From positions 1-27,385 of the forward strand of contig JAGVAP010000007.1 of NCBI GenBank assembly GCA_020060215.1: DNA of 27,385 nt. Reading direction: 5' to 3'. Below are positions 8,255 through 16,184 of the stretch, in pieces (positions within the stretch are counted from its first letter, which is position 1; each line of letters starts with the position of its first letter). The notes beneath the pieces were generated by a model, which was not told where the DNA came from, made no database searches, and saw nothing but the letters and a program-made list of their open reading frames with translations. The stretch is from Deltaproteobacteria bacterium. Lineage in GTDB: Bacteria > Desulfobacterota > DSM-4660 > Desulfatiglandales > HGW-15. The translations under genes and the position numbers were made by a program.

Positions 8255-8288
8255 GGCTCTCCAGAATACCGGCGATTCCTGGAGAGCC
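8255..8288. repeat. Strong hairpin upstream of the APH-fold gene
   Basis: GGCTCTCCAG (8255-8264) and CTGGAGAGCC (8279-8288) are perfect 10-bp complements around a 14-nt loop that can pair further (AAT/ATT). It lies between the decayed membrane gene and the kinase gene, about 140 nt before the kinase start. Possible roles are a terminator relic or a structured leader; there is no T tract. Confidence 0.5.
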
Positions 8289-8415
8289 GTCTCAGGATCT
8301 GCGCGCAATTGAGAGAGAATCTCCCGACGCTTGCGAACAGCCATGCATTTACGGAGTCACTTTCATACAACAGGCGGCTACTCTCGATTTTTCCCACAGC
8401 AATTTAGCTCGCAGT

Positions 8416-8421
8416 TATAAT
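8416..8421 (+). promoter_or_regulatory. Consensus -10 box for the APH-fold gene, possibly leaderless
   Basis: A perfect TATAAT lies 6 nt before ATG 8428, so a transcript starting at the usual distance would begin at about the start codon. No Shine-Dalgarno is present there, which fits leaderless translation. No good -35 hexamer is visible, which lowers confidence. Confidence 0.3.
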
Positions 8422-8427
8422 AGCCTG

Positions 8428-9423
8428 ATGCGTTCTCACGTAATGCGATACATTGCGAGTCGCTGGTCCATTCCTACGGAGCAACTGGAAGTTTCCTTGC
8501 GGCGGCTGAGCGGCGGTCTCGAATCGTCCGTAATGCGGGCGACGGTTCGTTGCGCCGGACGAATGCCCGGAAACTTGCCCAGGCGGTTTATCATCAAGGA
8601 GCTTCGCGGCCCCCAAAGACGAGAGGCCGCGATCTACCGCGAGCTGTGGAGCCGCTCCGAACCACCTCCAACGGTGAGGCTGCTGGGGAGTAAGGTTGCC
8701 GGCGACGCAGAGTACCTCTACCTGGAAGAGATTATATCCAAGGCGGCTTGGCCTTGGGCTCACGCCGCCGCCGCTGCCGCTGTATGCCGGACTCTGGCCC
8801 GGTTGCATGATAGCCCTCACCTGAACGGCGCGATAAAGGACTGGGATTACGAAGCCGAGCTGGAGTGGTCGGCTCGGGAAACACTCACGTCGGCCCTGTC
8901 GGCGCGGGATTCTTCGGGCGTGCGTTGCTGGCGGCGCGTGGGTGATTTAGAGCGCGTCGTCGCCGCCCTGCCGACGATCAGGGCTCGGATCCTGGACGAC
9001 CGGGCCTTCATTCACGGAGATGTACATTCGGGGAATCTCTCCCTGAGGGGGATGAGTGACGGCTCAATAGTATTCATTGACTGGTCCCGGGCGCGGCTGG
9101 GATCGCCGCTTGAAGACGTCGCCTCGTGGCTGCACTCGCTCGGTTGCTGGGAGCCGGAAGCCAGGCGCAGGCACGACACGCTTTTGCGTTCCTATTTGGA
9201 AGCGCGCGCATGCCCGCAGACGATCACGACCGACTTGCGCACCAGGTATTGGTATGCGTCTGCCAGCAACGGCCTTTCTGGAGCTATTCGATACCATCTG
9301 GCGGTGCTCTGCGACACCTCTTCTTCCGCCCGCACGCGAAACACCTCGCGGCGGGCGCTCTCGGCTTGGGAGCGCGTAATCCGGCGGGTGGCAACGATCC
9401 TCGCCACCACTGCTGAAGGTTAA
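8428..9423 (+). CDS. APH/choline-kinase-fold phosphotransferase
   Basis: A predicted 331-aa small-molecule kinase of the aminoglycoside phosphotransferase (PF01636) fold. The phosphate-binding lobe has RRFIIKELRG (conserved Lys). The catalytic loop is FIHGDVHSGN (His about 196, Asp about 198), and the metal-binding motif FIDWSRARLGSPLEDVASWL carries Asp about 218. The substrate is unknown; most chromosomal members are not antibiotic kinases. The frame is open back to 8206, but conserved sequence begins only at MRSHVMRYIASRW, so 8428 (or the ATG at 8443) is preferred. Its 3' end overlaps the convergent histidine phosphatase by 140 bp. It begins right after a truncated gene, which hints that this two-gene segment was inserted. 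Confidence 0.75.
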   Translation: MRSHVMRYIASRWSIPTEQLEVSLRRLSGGLESSVMRATVRCAGRMPGNLPRRFIIKELRGPQRREAAIYRELWSRSEPPPTVRLLGSKVAGDAEYLYLEEIISKAAWPWAHAAAAAAVCRTLARLHDSPHLNGAIKDWDYEAELEWSARETLTSALSARDSSGVRCWRRVGDLERVVAALPTIRARILDDRAFIHGDVHSGNLSLRGMSDGSIVFIDWSRARLGSPLEDVASWLHSLGCWEPEARRRHDTLLRSYLEARACPQTITTDLRTRYWYASASNGLSGAIRYHLAVLCDTSSSARTRNTSRRALSAWERVIRRVATILATTAEG

Positions 9424-10021
9424 AGGAGAGCAAACGCTCAGGCCTGTCGCCGCGCCAGAGCACCTCAGTTGCGGAGAAAGGCGCGGGGCGATAACGCTCC
9501 CACACGGCAGGAGAAAGATTTTCGAGGATTCCGATTACCTGAGTGATGACTCCCGTGTGTGTCACTATCGCGACGGATTGATCGGTGTGGAGCGCCGCGA
9601 TGCGAGTGAGCGCCGCCAGGACTCGGCTGCGAAAATTTCGGTAACTTTCACCGCCCGGCCAGGCGAAGTCGCCATCATTCTGGGCGTTGTTCCGATCCCA
9701 GAGCTCCCGGTAATCACGCCAGATCTTATCAAGATACTGGCCTTCGAAAGATCCGCAGTGAATCTCGCGCAGCGCCGGCTCGATGTCGGGCTCGAGCTTC
9801 CAAGCCAGGGCCAGGGCTTCCGCAGTGGCTCGCGCCCGCATCGACGGACTCGTGTAGAGTGCGCGTGGCTTGTTGCCCGAATCAGGGTGAGAAAAAGATC
9901 GCACCTGGTATCTCCCCTCCGGGCTAAGCGGTAAGTCCAGCCATCCACACATTCTTGACGGAGTGCCCGTATCGACGTGGGCATGTCGAATCAGCAGAAG
10001 TCGTGTGCCACTAACATTCAT
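9284..10021 (-). CDS. Histidine phosphatase (phosphoglycerate-mutase-like) family protein
   Basis: A 245-aa phosphatase of the two-histidine superfamily, which includes alpha-ribazole phosphatase and cofactor-dependent phosphoglycerate mutase. Motifs are LLLIRHAHVDTG (Arg 12, nucleophile His 13; RHA instead of the usual RHG), SPSMRARATAEAL (second Arg), REIHCGSFEG (acid/base Glu about 86) and VAIVTHTGVI (second catalytic His about 155). The frame is open to 10255, but ATG 10021 starts just before the first motif and has GAGGGG upstream. The normal family end is near LLSFNLQQW (about residue 206). The remaining Arg/Pro-rich tail is antisense to the kinase's last codons and is probably stop-codon read-on. 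The substrate is unknown; it faces a small-molecule kinase tail to tail. Confidence 0.75.
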   Translation of the reverse strand: MNVSGTRLLLIRHAHVDTGTPSRMCGWLDLPLSPEGRYQVRSFSHPDSGNKPRALYTSPSMRARATAEALALAWKLEPDIEPALREIHCGSFEGQYLDKIWRDYRELWDRNNAQNDGDFAWPGGESYRNFRSRVLAALTRIAALHTDQSVAIVTHTGVITQVIGILENLSPAVWERYRPAPFSATEVLWRGDRPERLLSFNLQQWWRGSLPPAGLRAPKPRAPAARCFACGRKKRCRRAPPDGIE

Positions 10022-10279
10022 AAAGCGCGTGCCCCTCGGTCGGGTTTTTTTGGATGCAATCAGCTCGTTGAAGGTCTGGGCGAAATGAAGCCAAGTTTGA
10101 ACCTTTCGTATGGGGCGGACCGCACCTTTGGCGCAGGTGCTCTTTGCAGGCATCCACAGACAAGTTAAGATGCGGAAGTCCCGTTTTTCAAGATGTTTCG
10201 ATCGACCTCTCCTGCACCGGAAACAGGCAGATCCTAACAACCTGCGTCCTTGCACTCAAAGGACAACGACGATTCTGAC

Positions 10280-11224
10280 CTAAACGAACTGCGCCACAGC
10301 TTTGCTGATGAAAAAGAGGTAGAAGACCAGGAACAGCATCCCCTCCGAAGGGGAGATCTTTTTGTCCTGGGTCAGGAGGTAGAAGAGAACGGAGGCGATG
10401 ACGAACACCGGCAGGGAGAAGCCGACGAGGTATTCGGGCACTTTTACGGGGGTGAATCCCGAAACGATCCCCGGGATCATCAGAGTGTTAAAGACGCAGG
10501 ACCCGAGGATGTTTCCCACCGCGAGCGCCGGTTTTCCCTGTCGGATGGTTGTGACGCCGACCGCCAGTTCAGGAAGGGTCGTTCCCAGGGACAGGATGGT
10601 TAACGATATCAGGGAAGGCGGGACAGCAAGGTGGTATGCGATCGCCGTGATACTCTCAACCGTGTAGTCGGCGCCGAAATATATGCCAATGCCCGAGGCG
10701 AGCAGGATCAGTAGCGGCCTGACTGGGAAAGCGGTTTTCATCTGGCTTTTCCCTTCCTGCACAATCAGGGGCTGCCGGCTGCTCCTGAGTAGGAAATGGC
10801 AGTAAACGGCGTATGTCAAAAGCAGGAAGATTCCCTCGGAAAAGGCAGTAACACCGTCCGCCATAGTCAGGCCGAGCAGGAAGGACGATCCGATCAGGAA
10901 GTTTAAGTCCACCATGATGTAGTCATCCCCCAGTTCGATTCTCTTCCTGGAGAGAACCGCGGAGAATCCTATGATCAGAAAGATGTTCGAGATATTGGCA
11001 CCGAGGACGTTTCCGGAGACGATCTCCGATGTTCCATCGAGGGCAGCTATAATGCCTGCCACCAGTTCGGGCAGCGAGGTACCGATACCCATGATGAAGA
11101 CCCCGATCACGAACGAAGACAGGCCCAGATGAAAGCCCAATGCTTCAGCTGCCCCCGTGAAAAACCGTGCGGAAAGGACTAGAACCAAAAGACTGACGAA
11201 GAAAATGAAAAGAGCAAGAACCAT
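10280..11224 (-). CDS. Calcium/sodium antiporter (CaCA family, YrbG-like)
   Basis: An inner-membrane cation/Ca2+ exchanger of 314 aa with about ten hydrophobic segments in two inverted halves. Each half carries the ion-binding alpha repeat: GTSLPELV (48-55) with GNVLGANISN (71-80) in the first, and GTTLPEL (214-220) with GNILGSCVFN (237-246) in the second. The conserved acidic Glu is present in both. ATG 11224 has AGGAG 5 nt upstream; the longer frame to 11395 is not conserved. Length and motif spacing are normal, so the gene is intact. Which ion couples export cannot be told. It appears monocistronic. Confidence 0.9.
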   Translation of the reverse strand: MVLALFIFFVSLLVLVLSARFFTGAAEALGFHLGLSSFVIGVFIMGIGTSLPELVAGIIAALDGTSEIVSGNVLGANISNIFLIIGFSAVLSRKRIELGDDYIMVDLNFLIGSSFLLGLTMADGVTAFSEGIFLLLTYAVYCHFLLRSSRQPLIVQEGKSQMKTAFPVRPLLILLASGIGIYFGADYTVESITAIAYHLAVPPSLISLTILSLGTTLPELAVGVTTIRQGKPALAVGNILGSCVFNTLMIPGIVSGFTPVKVPEYLVGFSLPVFVIASVLFYLLTQDKKISPSEGMLFLVFYLFFISKAVAQFV

Positions 11225-11538
11225 GGCTCTCCTGGGGAAGATTATAGAGTTACACTCCGGAACCATCGGATCCCGGAAGGGAGCCTTCGACTGCTCTATT
11301 GTCAGAAATACCGTTTGCAGAAGAAGGCACAAAACTACTCGAGATTTGCACTCCTTGCATTGGACACGGCCAAGCCGTTGCGTAGGATGCCGCAACTAAC
11401 GCACGGCGGAAAGCCGTACTTCGCGGTGAAAGCACTCGTCGTAATCCTGCTCGAATCCCTCGAAATGATACTGCCGCATTGTACAGCGAAGGCTGGGCGA
11501 CCGCCCCGCCTCCGCTGAAAAGGTTTCGCCTCCTCCCG
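11225..11538. other. Gene-free stretch (314 nt)
   Basis: No convincing gene was found. On the minus strand a fragment with a CKEC pair followed by a TVF...APF stretch faintly recalls zinc-ribbon transposase N-termini, but the frames are broken and the second CxxC is missing, so no call is made. The stretch must hold the antiporter promoter near its left end. Confidence 0.4.
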
Positions 11539-12087
11539 CTACCGAAAGTAGGCGCGCAAACCAAGATTCATACCGATATCATAACGGTCTAGATCCCTGT
11601 CGTTTACGTACACCTCATCGGTTGCCAGGGCAAGAAAGAGGTTGGCGTCGATCGCGATGCTCTCACTGAGGAACCACTTCACACCCACTCTGGGCGTGAA
11701 TATGAGCGAATGATCGTCATCCGCGAAATCGACGTCCGCGTACTGCCAACCGATCCTCAACCCGCCGTAGGGGTAGAGGTTCCGAGTCCATCGGAAATGC
11801 TGTTCACCGAAGATCCCCAGCCCGTAGCTCTTGAACTGGCCGTCGAGCTGTCTGGAGAAGGATCCGAAAGCACCGATCTCAGAGTTCTCGAATACAAAAT
11901 AACCGTAAGTGGCGGAAAGATCGACATCCACTCCCCCTGTGGGACCTTCGAAATCCACGAACCCGGAAAGTCCGAGCTCTTTCAGACCGGTTTGGAGAAT
12001 GGACTCCTGCGCCATGGCGTCGAATCCAAAGAACAGCGACAGAATGAAAGCAACGAGGCACAATCCCTCTCTCATAGCGTTCTTCAT
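11539..12087 (-). CDS. Small outer-membrane beta-barrel protein
   Basis: A 182-aa exported protein. Residues about 1-26 form a signal peptide ending in AMA-QE. The mature part alternates hydrophobic and polar residues in strands rich in Tyr, Gly and Phe, such as YGYFVFENSEIGAFGSFS and LYPYGGLRIGWQYADV. It ends with LGLRAYFR, close to the aromatic C-terminal signature of outer-membrane proteins. This is typical of eight-stranded porin-like or OmpW/OmpA-barrel-like proteins. The ligand is unknown. The start at 12087 is preceded by GAGGAGGG. It stands alone between the antiporter and the duplicated CBS segment. Confidence 0.75.
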   Translation of the reverse strand: MKNAMREGLCLVAFILSLFFGFDAMAQESILQTGLKELGLSGFVDFEGPTGGVDVDLSATYGYFVFENSEIGAFGSFSRQLDGQFKSYGLGIFGEQHFRWTRNLYPYGGLRIGWQYADVDFADDDHSLIFTPRVGVKWFLSESIAIDANLFLALATDEVYVNDRDLDRYDIGMNLGLRAYFR

Positions 12088-12454
12088 ACGAGCCCTCCTC
12101 TGGGATGGCAGAGTAGCGAGTCCTCTTCGGAAATAGTTGAGGTCAGGAATGGTGGGTGCAAGATCTCACAGCACAAGCATATGCATCACCTCCTTCCCAG
12201 TATGCAGCGGCCGAGTTCCAAACCTGAAATGGGGTAATTATTGCCTGGGCATGGGGCCGTAGAGGAATGCGCAATTCAGCGTATTTCGGCCTGCAAAAAG
12301 GTGTATGCCGGGGTAGGGTCTGCAGAGTGACCTGCTCACGGGGGGGAAGCGTTCTGGACGTCATCACAGGGACCAATCCTTACACCAAACGGAACAGGCA
12401 AGGTTCTGCCCGGATGTTCGCAGGCAAGCGGCATTTCCATTTCTCCAACCCCCC
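12088..12454. other. Gene-free stretch (367 nt)
   Basis: Nothing coding is supported. On the minus strand, AAGGAGGTGAT (12185-12195) is an unusually perfect Shine-Dalgarno, but it is followed by only a few codons before a stop (HMLVL). It is either chance or the remains of a gene start. The region presumably includes the promoter of the beta-barrel gene. Confidence 0.4.
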
Positions 12455-12543
12455 CAGCAGGGGGTTCGCACGCTGGAATAAGACTGTTTCCGGTCGGTAT
12501 TGGGGCCAACTTCCCATATTCACAACAGGCGGTCTGGTGCATG
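12455..12543. repeat. Upstream segment shared with the intact CBS gene (copy 1)
   Basis: About 89 nt here match 22176-22264 closely, from the string CAGCAGGGGGTTCGCAC to GGTCTGxTGCATG. At 22 kb this segment forms the 5' region of the intact CBS gene. Here it is fused directly to the middle of a CBS reading frame, so it marks a duplicated locus with a 200-bp deletion. Confidence 0.8.
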
Positions 12544-12816
12544 ATAGCCGAAGGCAAGGAGACCTCCGCGACCAAGGCGGGCGATATCATGAGCAAGGAT
12601 GTGATCACCTGTTCCGAGACCGTGGATGCCATCGGCGCTGCAGGAACGATGACGCAAGAACAGGTCCGAAGACTGCCGGTCAATGACGAGCAGGGAAAGA
12701 CCGTCGGGATCGTCTCTTTGGGAGAACTTGGCGACCAGCATCAATACGACCACGGCACGACCACGGCAGGTAAAGTGACTCGAGACGTCTCCCAGCCGTC
12801 CGAACCGGCAAGATAG
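12541..12816 (+). pseudogene. Truncated CBS-domain gene (second CBS only), duplicate of the 22-kb gene
   Basis: The 91 codons are strongly similar to codons about 58-142 of the intact two-CBS protein at 22294. They begin at AEGKxxSATKAGDIM and end at the same SQPSEPAR terminus. Relative to that copy, about 200 bp (equivalent to 22265-22464) are gone, removing the Shine-Dalgarno, the start codon and the first CBS domain. An ATG from the upstream segment is now in frame by chance, with no good ribosome-binding site. Small insertions near GELGDQHQYDHG add four codons without breaking the frame. A paired-CBS nucleotide-binding module cannot form from this alone, though a short product is conceivable. 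Confidence 0.75.
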
Positions 12817-12837
12817 AAAAGGCCAAGAGGTGAGAAC

Positions 12838-14179
12838 ATGCAAGTGGATGCCGTGATCATCGGCAGCGGACAGGGAGGGGTGCCCCTTGCGACCGAACTG
12901 GCAGGTGAAGGCAGGGATGTGGTCCTTTGCGAGAGGAGCCGCATGGGGGGAAGCTGCGTCAACTGGGGATGCACTCCCTCCAAGGCCTTTTTGGGAGCCG
13001 CCCATGCCGCAGGCCGCGCCCGACGAGCGGAAAAGCTCGGGGTGTACGCTCAGATCCGCGTCGATTTTCCAATGATCATGAAGCGGGTCCGGGAGGTGCG
13101 TGACCGCTTCACGGCAGGCTCGGAGAAGCGGATCAGGAAAGCGGGTGTCAAGCTCGTTCAGGGGGAAGCTACCTTCACCCCCGATGGTCATGTCGTGGGG
13201 GGAGACTTTCTCTTCTCCGCTGATCGTCATCGACACCGGGAGCTCACCAGTGAGACCGCCGATTGCGGGACTCGATGCCGCGCCCTACCTGACCGATCGG
13301 AATTTCTGGGATCTGGAAAGACTGCCCGAAAAGACCCTGATCCTGGGCGCCGGGTATATCGGGCTCGAGCTGGGGCAGGCACTTGCCCGACTGGGCAGCA
13401 GGGTTGAAATCATGGATTCCGGCGGGCGGCCGTTGGGCCGCGAACCGCCGGAGGTAGGCGCCGTTCTCAAGGAGGCGCTCGAGCGGGACGGGGTTCGTTT
13501 CCGCCTGAACACCAGGGCCGATGAAGTTCGATTCGAGGACGGTCTCTTCCGCGTTCGAATCGATGGCGGGGAGACGATGGAGGGCGATGCACTGCTGGTG
13601 GCGGCCGGCCGCCGCCCCAACACGGAAGCGCTCCATGCTCCCGCAGCCGGCATCGAGCTGGACGAGCGCGGATTCGTCCGCGTGAACGAGCGGTTGGAGA
13701 CCACGCGTCCGGGCGTCTATGCGATCGGCGAAGCAGCGGGACAACCGCCTTTCACCCATGTCTCCTGGGAGGACTACCGGAGGGTTCTGGCCAACCTCAA
13801 CGGTGGGGGACGCACAAGGGATGACCGTGTGCTCGGGTATGCCGTTTTTACCGATCCCCAATTGGGCCGCGCCGGGCTCAGCATGGAGGAGGCGAAGGAG
13901 AGAGGATATCGCGCCAGGGAAGAGACCATGCAGGTGAAGAGCATGGCCCGTGCCATTGAATGGGGCCATGAGGAAGGCTTCTACCAGATGGTGATCGATG
14001 AGGCGAGCGGCCGGATATTGGGCGCAACCCTCGTGGGCTACGAAGCGGCGGAGCTGGTCCATGCCGTGCTCGACCTGATCGAGACCGGCGCCACCTGGGA
14101 GGTGCTCGATCGAGCGCAACACATCCATCCGACCTATGCCGAAAACCTGCCGAGCCTGGCTCGGCTTTTCAGGTCATAA
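12838..14179 (+). pseudogene. Mercuric-reductase-like flavin disulfide oxidoreductase with a frameshift
   Basis: Pyridine nucleotide-disulfide oxidoreductase class I, close to dihydrolipoamide dehydrogenase and MerA-like reductases. The first part has the FAD-binding VIIGSGQGG and the redox pair GGSCVNWGCTPSK. The second part, in the next frame, has SPLIVIDTGSSP, the NAD(P)-binding LILGAGYIGLELGQ, the FAD motif PGVYAIGEAAG and the C-terminal HIHPTYAE with the catalytic His. The frames join at a run of six Gs (13197-13202). With five Gs the reading continues smoothly as VVGETFSSPLIVIDTG for a total of about 446 aa, the family's usual length. No MerA HMA domain is present. A sequencing or assembly error, a real mutation, or slippage on the G run could each explain it. 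Start 12838 has AGAGGTGAG upstream. Confidence 0.85.
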
Positions 14180-14235
14180 ATCGGAGGGCCATGAGCCGTC
14201 GGGTACCCAGGGCGACAAGTAACGGAGAGATATAG

Positions 14236-14451
14236 TATGAGAGAGGTTCTGTTTTCCGAAAACATGGTCCTGCGGAAATCGTAGTCGCGGTGCCGACGGC
14301 TTCCCCTGAGACCTGCAGCGAATTTGAATCCGAAGTCGACAGGGTCGTTTGTGCCGAGACCCCGGAGCCGTTCCAGGCCGTGGGGCTGTGGTACGGGGAT
14401 TTTTCACAGACGACCGACGAAGAGGTACGCCGCTACATGGAGGAAGCCTGA
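14236..14451 (+). pseudogene. Phosphoribosyltransferase C-terminal remnant
   Basis: This frame encodes about 70 residues matching the end of PRTase-fold proteins: GPAEIVVAVPTASPETC, then VDRVVCAETPEPFQAVGLWY and the terminal DFSQTTDEEV. The N-terminal two thirds, including the PRPP-binding loop, are missing. The frame is closed by a stop just upstream (TAG at 14233) and has no start codon. It lies 31 nt before the alpha/beta hydrolase. This recalls the phosphoribosyltransferase/dienelactone-hydrolase pairs and fusions known in other bacteria, so it is probably the decayed first member of such a pair. Confidence 0.75.
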
Positions 14452-14482
14452 GGCACCTGTTTGCGGCATTAGGAGATTGCGG

Positions 14483-15169
14483 ATGAATCGCTCATCCAGT
14501 CCAGAAGTTCAGGAAACGGCTGCTCTCATCGCCGTCGATTCCGCAGTGATCGAAGGCGATCTGGTGATGGTGAAAGGGTCCGAAGGGCTCGTGCTGTTTG
14601 CTCATGGAAGCGGAAGCAGCCGGTACAGCACGCGGAACAGGTTCGTGGCCCGGAAATTACATGAAGGGAAGCTTTCCACCCTGCTGATGGACCTTCTCAC
14701 GAGGGAAGAAGAGAGGGCTGACTTGATAACAGGGCGTCTTCGCTTCGACATCGATCTCCTCGCAAGCCGGGTGGTCGGGGCTGTCGAATGGGTAAAAGGG
14801 CGTTCACAGACCAAGGACTTGAATATCGGCGCCTTTGGATCAAGCACAGGGGCGGCGGCGGCACTGATCGCCGCAGCGGCGCGCCCGGAGGATATCAAAG
14901 CCGTGGTATCACGGGGCGGCAGACCGGACCTGGCCGGTGAATCGCTTCCGGAAGTAAAGGCGCCCACGCTGCTGATCGTGGGAGGGAACGATGTCCCCGT
15001 GATCGGGATCAACGAAGATGCGCTCGCCAGGCTGAGATCCGAAAAGAGGCTTGAGGTCGTGCCGGGCGCCACCCACCTTTTCGAGGAGCCCGGTGCGTTG
15101 CATGAGGTAGCGGAGAAGGCTCGAGAATGGTTCCAGCGATTCCTCTCGAATGGAAACGCGCGGGGATGA
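14483..15169 (+). CDS. Alpha/beta hydrolase, dienelactone-hydrolase-like
   Basis: A 228-aa soluble hydrolase. Catalytic-triad signatures are the nucleophile elbow GAFGSSTGAAAA (Ser in GSSTG), an acid region LLIVGGNDVPVI and a late His in ATHLFEEPG. The oxyanion region LVLFAHGSGSS is typical of the family found next to or fused with phosphoribosyltransferases. AGGAG (14471-14475) is 7 nt upstream of ATG 14483, and the open frame further upstream overlaps the PRTase remnant. The PRPP synthetase gene starts next to its stop, so the two are probably co-transcribed. A 108-bp piece of this gene (14986-15093) has a diverged duplicate at 22736-22844. The substrate is unknown. Confidence 0.8.
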   Translation: MNRSSSPEVQETAALIAVDSAVIEGDLVMVKGSEGLVLFAHGSGSSRYSTRNRFVARKLHEGKLSTLLMDLLTREEERADLITGRLRFDIDLLASRVVGAVEWVKGRSQTKDLNIGAFGSSTGAAAALIAAAARPEDIKAVVSRGGRPDLAGESLPEVKAPTLLIVGGNDVPVIGINEDALARLRSEKRLEVVPGATHLFEEPGALHEVAEKAREWFQRFLSNGNARG

Positions 15170-15173
15170 AAAC

Positions 15174-16112
15174 ATGGAGATTCGGGTTTTCAGCGGCAGG
15201 GCCCATCCGGTTCTGGCCGCGGCGATTGCCGGAGGAATGGGTCTCGACCTCGGGAAGTGCACGGTAGAGGACTTCCCGGACGGGGAGATTCGAATCGAGC
15301 TGATGGAGAACGTCCACGGCGCCGATGTCTACCTCATCCAGCCTACCGGGCCTCCCCCGGCGAAGCACCTGCTCGAACTGCTTCTCATGGCGGATGCCTG
15401 CCGCCGGTCCGGTGCTGCACGAATCACGGCCGTGGTGCCCTATTTCGGGTACTCCCGCCAGGACCGGCGCGTCCGCGGGAGCGAGCCGGTGGGGGCTCGC
15501 GTTGCAGCAGACATCCTCTGCCTCAGGGTGGACCGCCTTGTCACCATCGACCTCCATAACTCGGCTATCGAGGGATTCTTCGGCATACGGGTGGAACAGC
15601 TGACGGCGGCGCCGGTGCTTGCGGAGGCACTCAAGCCTTTGATTCCCAGGAAAAGCGTGCTCGTGGCCCCGGATCTCGGGGCCGTCAAACTGGCCCAGCG
15701 CTACTCCGTTCTTTTGGATCTGCCTGTGGCATACGTGCACAAGGTTCGCATCAGCGGGGAGAAAGTGAGTGTAGGGAATATCGTTGGTGATGTGAGAGGG
15801 CGCTCGCCCGTCATCGTGGACGATATGGTGAGCACGGGGGGGACCATGGTGTCGGCCATCGAAGCGCTCCTTGAAAAGGAGGCCCAGCCGGATGTGATTA
15901 TAGCGGCAACTCACGGGCTCCTGGTCGGAGACGCGGTCCTCAGCCTTGCATCCTTCCCGGTGAGAAACATGGTCTTTTCGGACACCCTTCCGCAGCAGGA
16001 GACCGCAGAAATGCCGATCCTGGTGGCTAGCGTTTCAGAGATGCTGACCAGTGCGATCAAACGGTTGTCCGCTGCGCCTCCCGGACCGGGTCAAAGCGCT
16101 CGCCCGGGATGA
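15174..16112 (+). CDS. prs: Ribose-phosphate pyrophosphokinase (PRPP synthetase)
   Basis: Makes 5-phosphoribosyl-1-pyrophosphate from ribose 5-phosphate and ATP, in the cytoplasm. The 312-aa product has FPDGEIRIEL, the ATP/flexible region VVPYFGYSRQDRRVRG (about 88-102), TIDLHNS with His 128, the catalytic Lys region AYVHKVR (about 187-192) and the PRPP loop VIVDDMVSTGGT (213-224). The loop differs from the classical DDxxDTAGT form, resembling non-canonical bacterial and archaeal enzymes. ATG 15174 is chosen over 15150 because it aligns with the normal N-terminus. It follows the hydrolase with almost no gap. Sitting beside a phosphoribosyltransferase remnant, it may be an accessory rather than the housekeeping copy. 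Confidence 0.9.
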   Translation: MEIRVFSGRAHPVLAAAIAGGMGLDLGKCTVEDFPDGEIRIELMENVHGADVYLIQPTGPPPAKHLLELLLMADACRRSGAARITAVVPYFGYSRQDRRVRGSEPVGARVAADILCLRVDRLVTIDLHNSAIEGFFGIRVEQLTAAPVLAEALKPLIPRKSVLVAPDLGAVKLAQRYSVLLDLPVAYVHKVRISGEKVSVGNIVGDVRGRSPVIVDDMVSTGGTMVSAIEALLEKEAQPDVIIAATHGLLVGDAVLSLASFPVRNMVFSDTLPQQETAEMPILVASVSEMLTSAIKRLSAAPPGPGQSARPG

Positions 16113-16135
16113 CTTTGTGAGGCACCACTCTGAAG

Positions 16136-16168
16136 GGCGGGAAGACGAGCCTCAGCCGCCTTCCCGCC
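16136..16168. terminator. Hairpin between convergent prs and BON genes
   Basis: GGCGGGAAG (16136-16144) pairs perfectly with CTTCCCGCC (16160-16168) around a 15-nt loop. It lies in the 72-nt gap between the prs stop and the stop of the minus-strand BON gene, so it could serve both. No U tract is visible. Confidence 0.45.
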
Positions 16169-16184
16169 TGAAGCTGGAGGCCCG

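Noticed and set aside
8206..8427. N-terminal extension of the APH-fold kinase
   Set aside because: Open but without conserved sequence or ribosome-binding site; it includes the hairpin at 8255-8288.
10022..10255. N-terminal extension of the histidine phosphatase
   Set aside because: Arg/Cys-rich, not family-like; the normal catalytic start follows ATG 10021.
11250..11564. Possible decayed zinc-ribbon transposase on the minus strand
   Set aside because: Only one CxxC pair and a vague TVF...P pattern; frames are broken and no terminal inverted repeats were seen.
12185..12195. ATCACCTCCTT, identical to the 3' end of 16S rRNA
   Set aside because: Only 11 nt match and no rRNA sequence precedes it; on the minus strand it is simply a perfect Shine-Dalgarno before a few codons.
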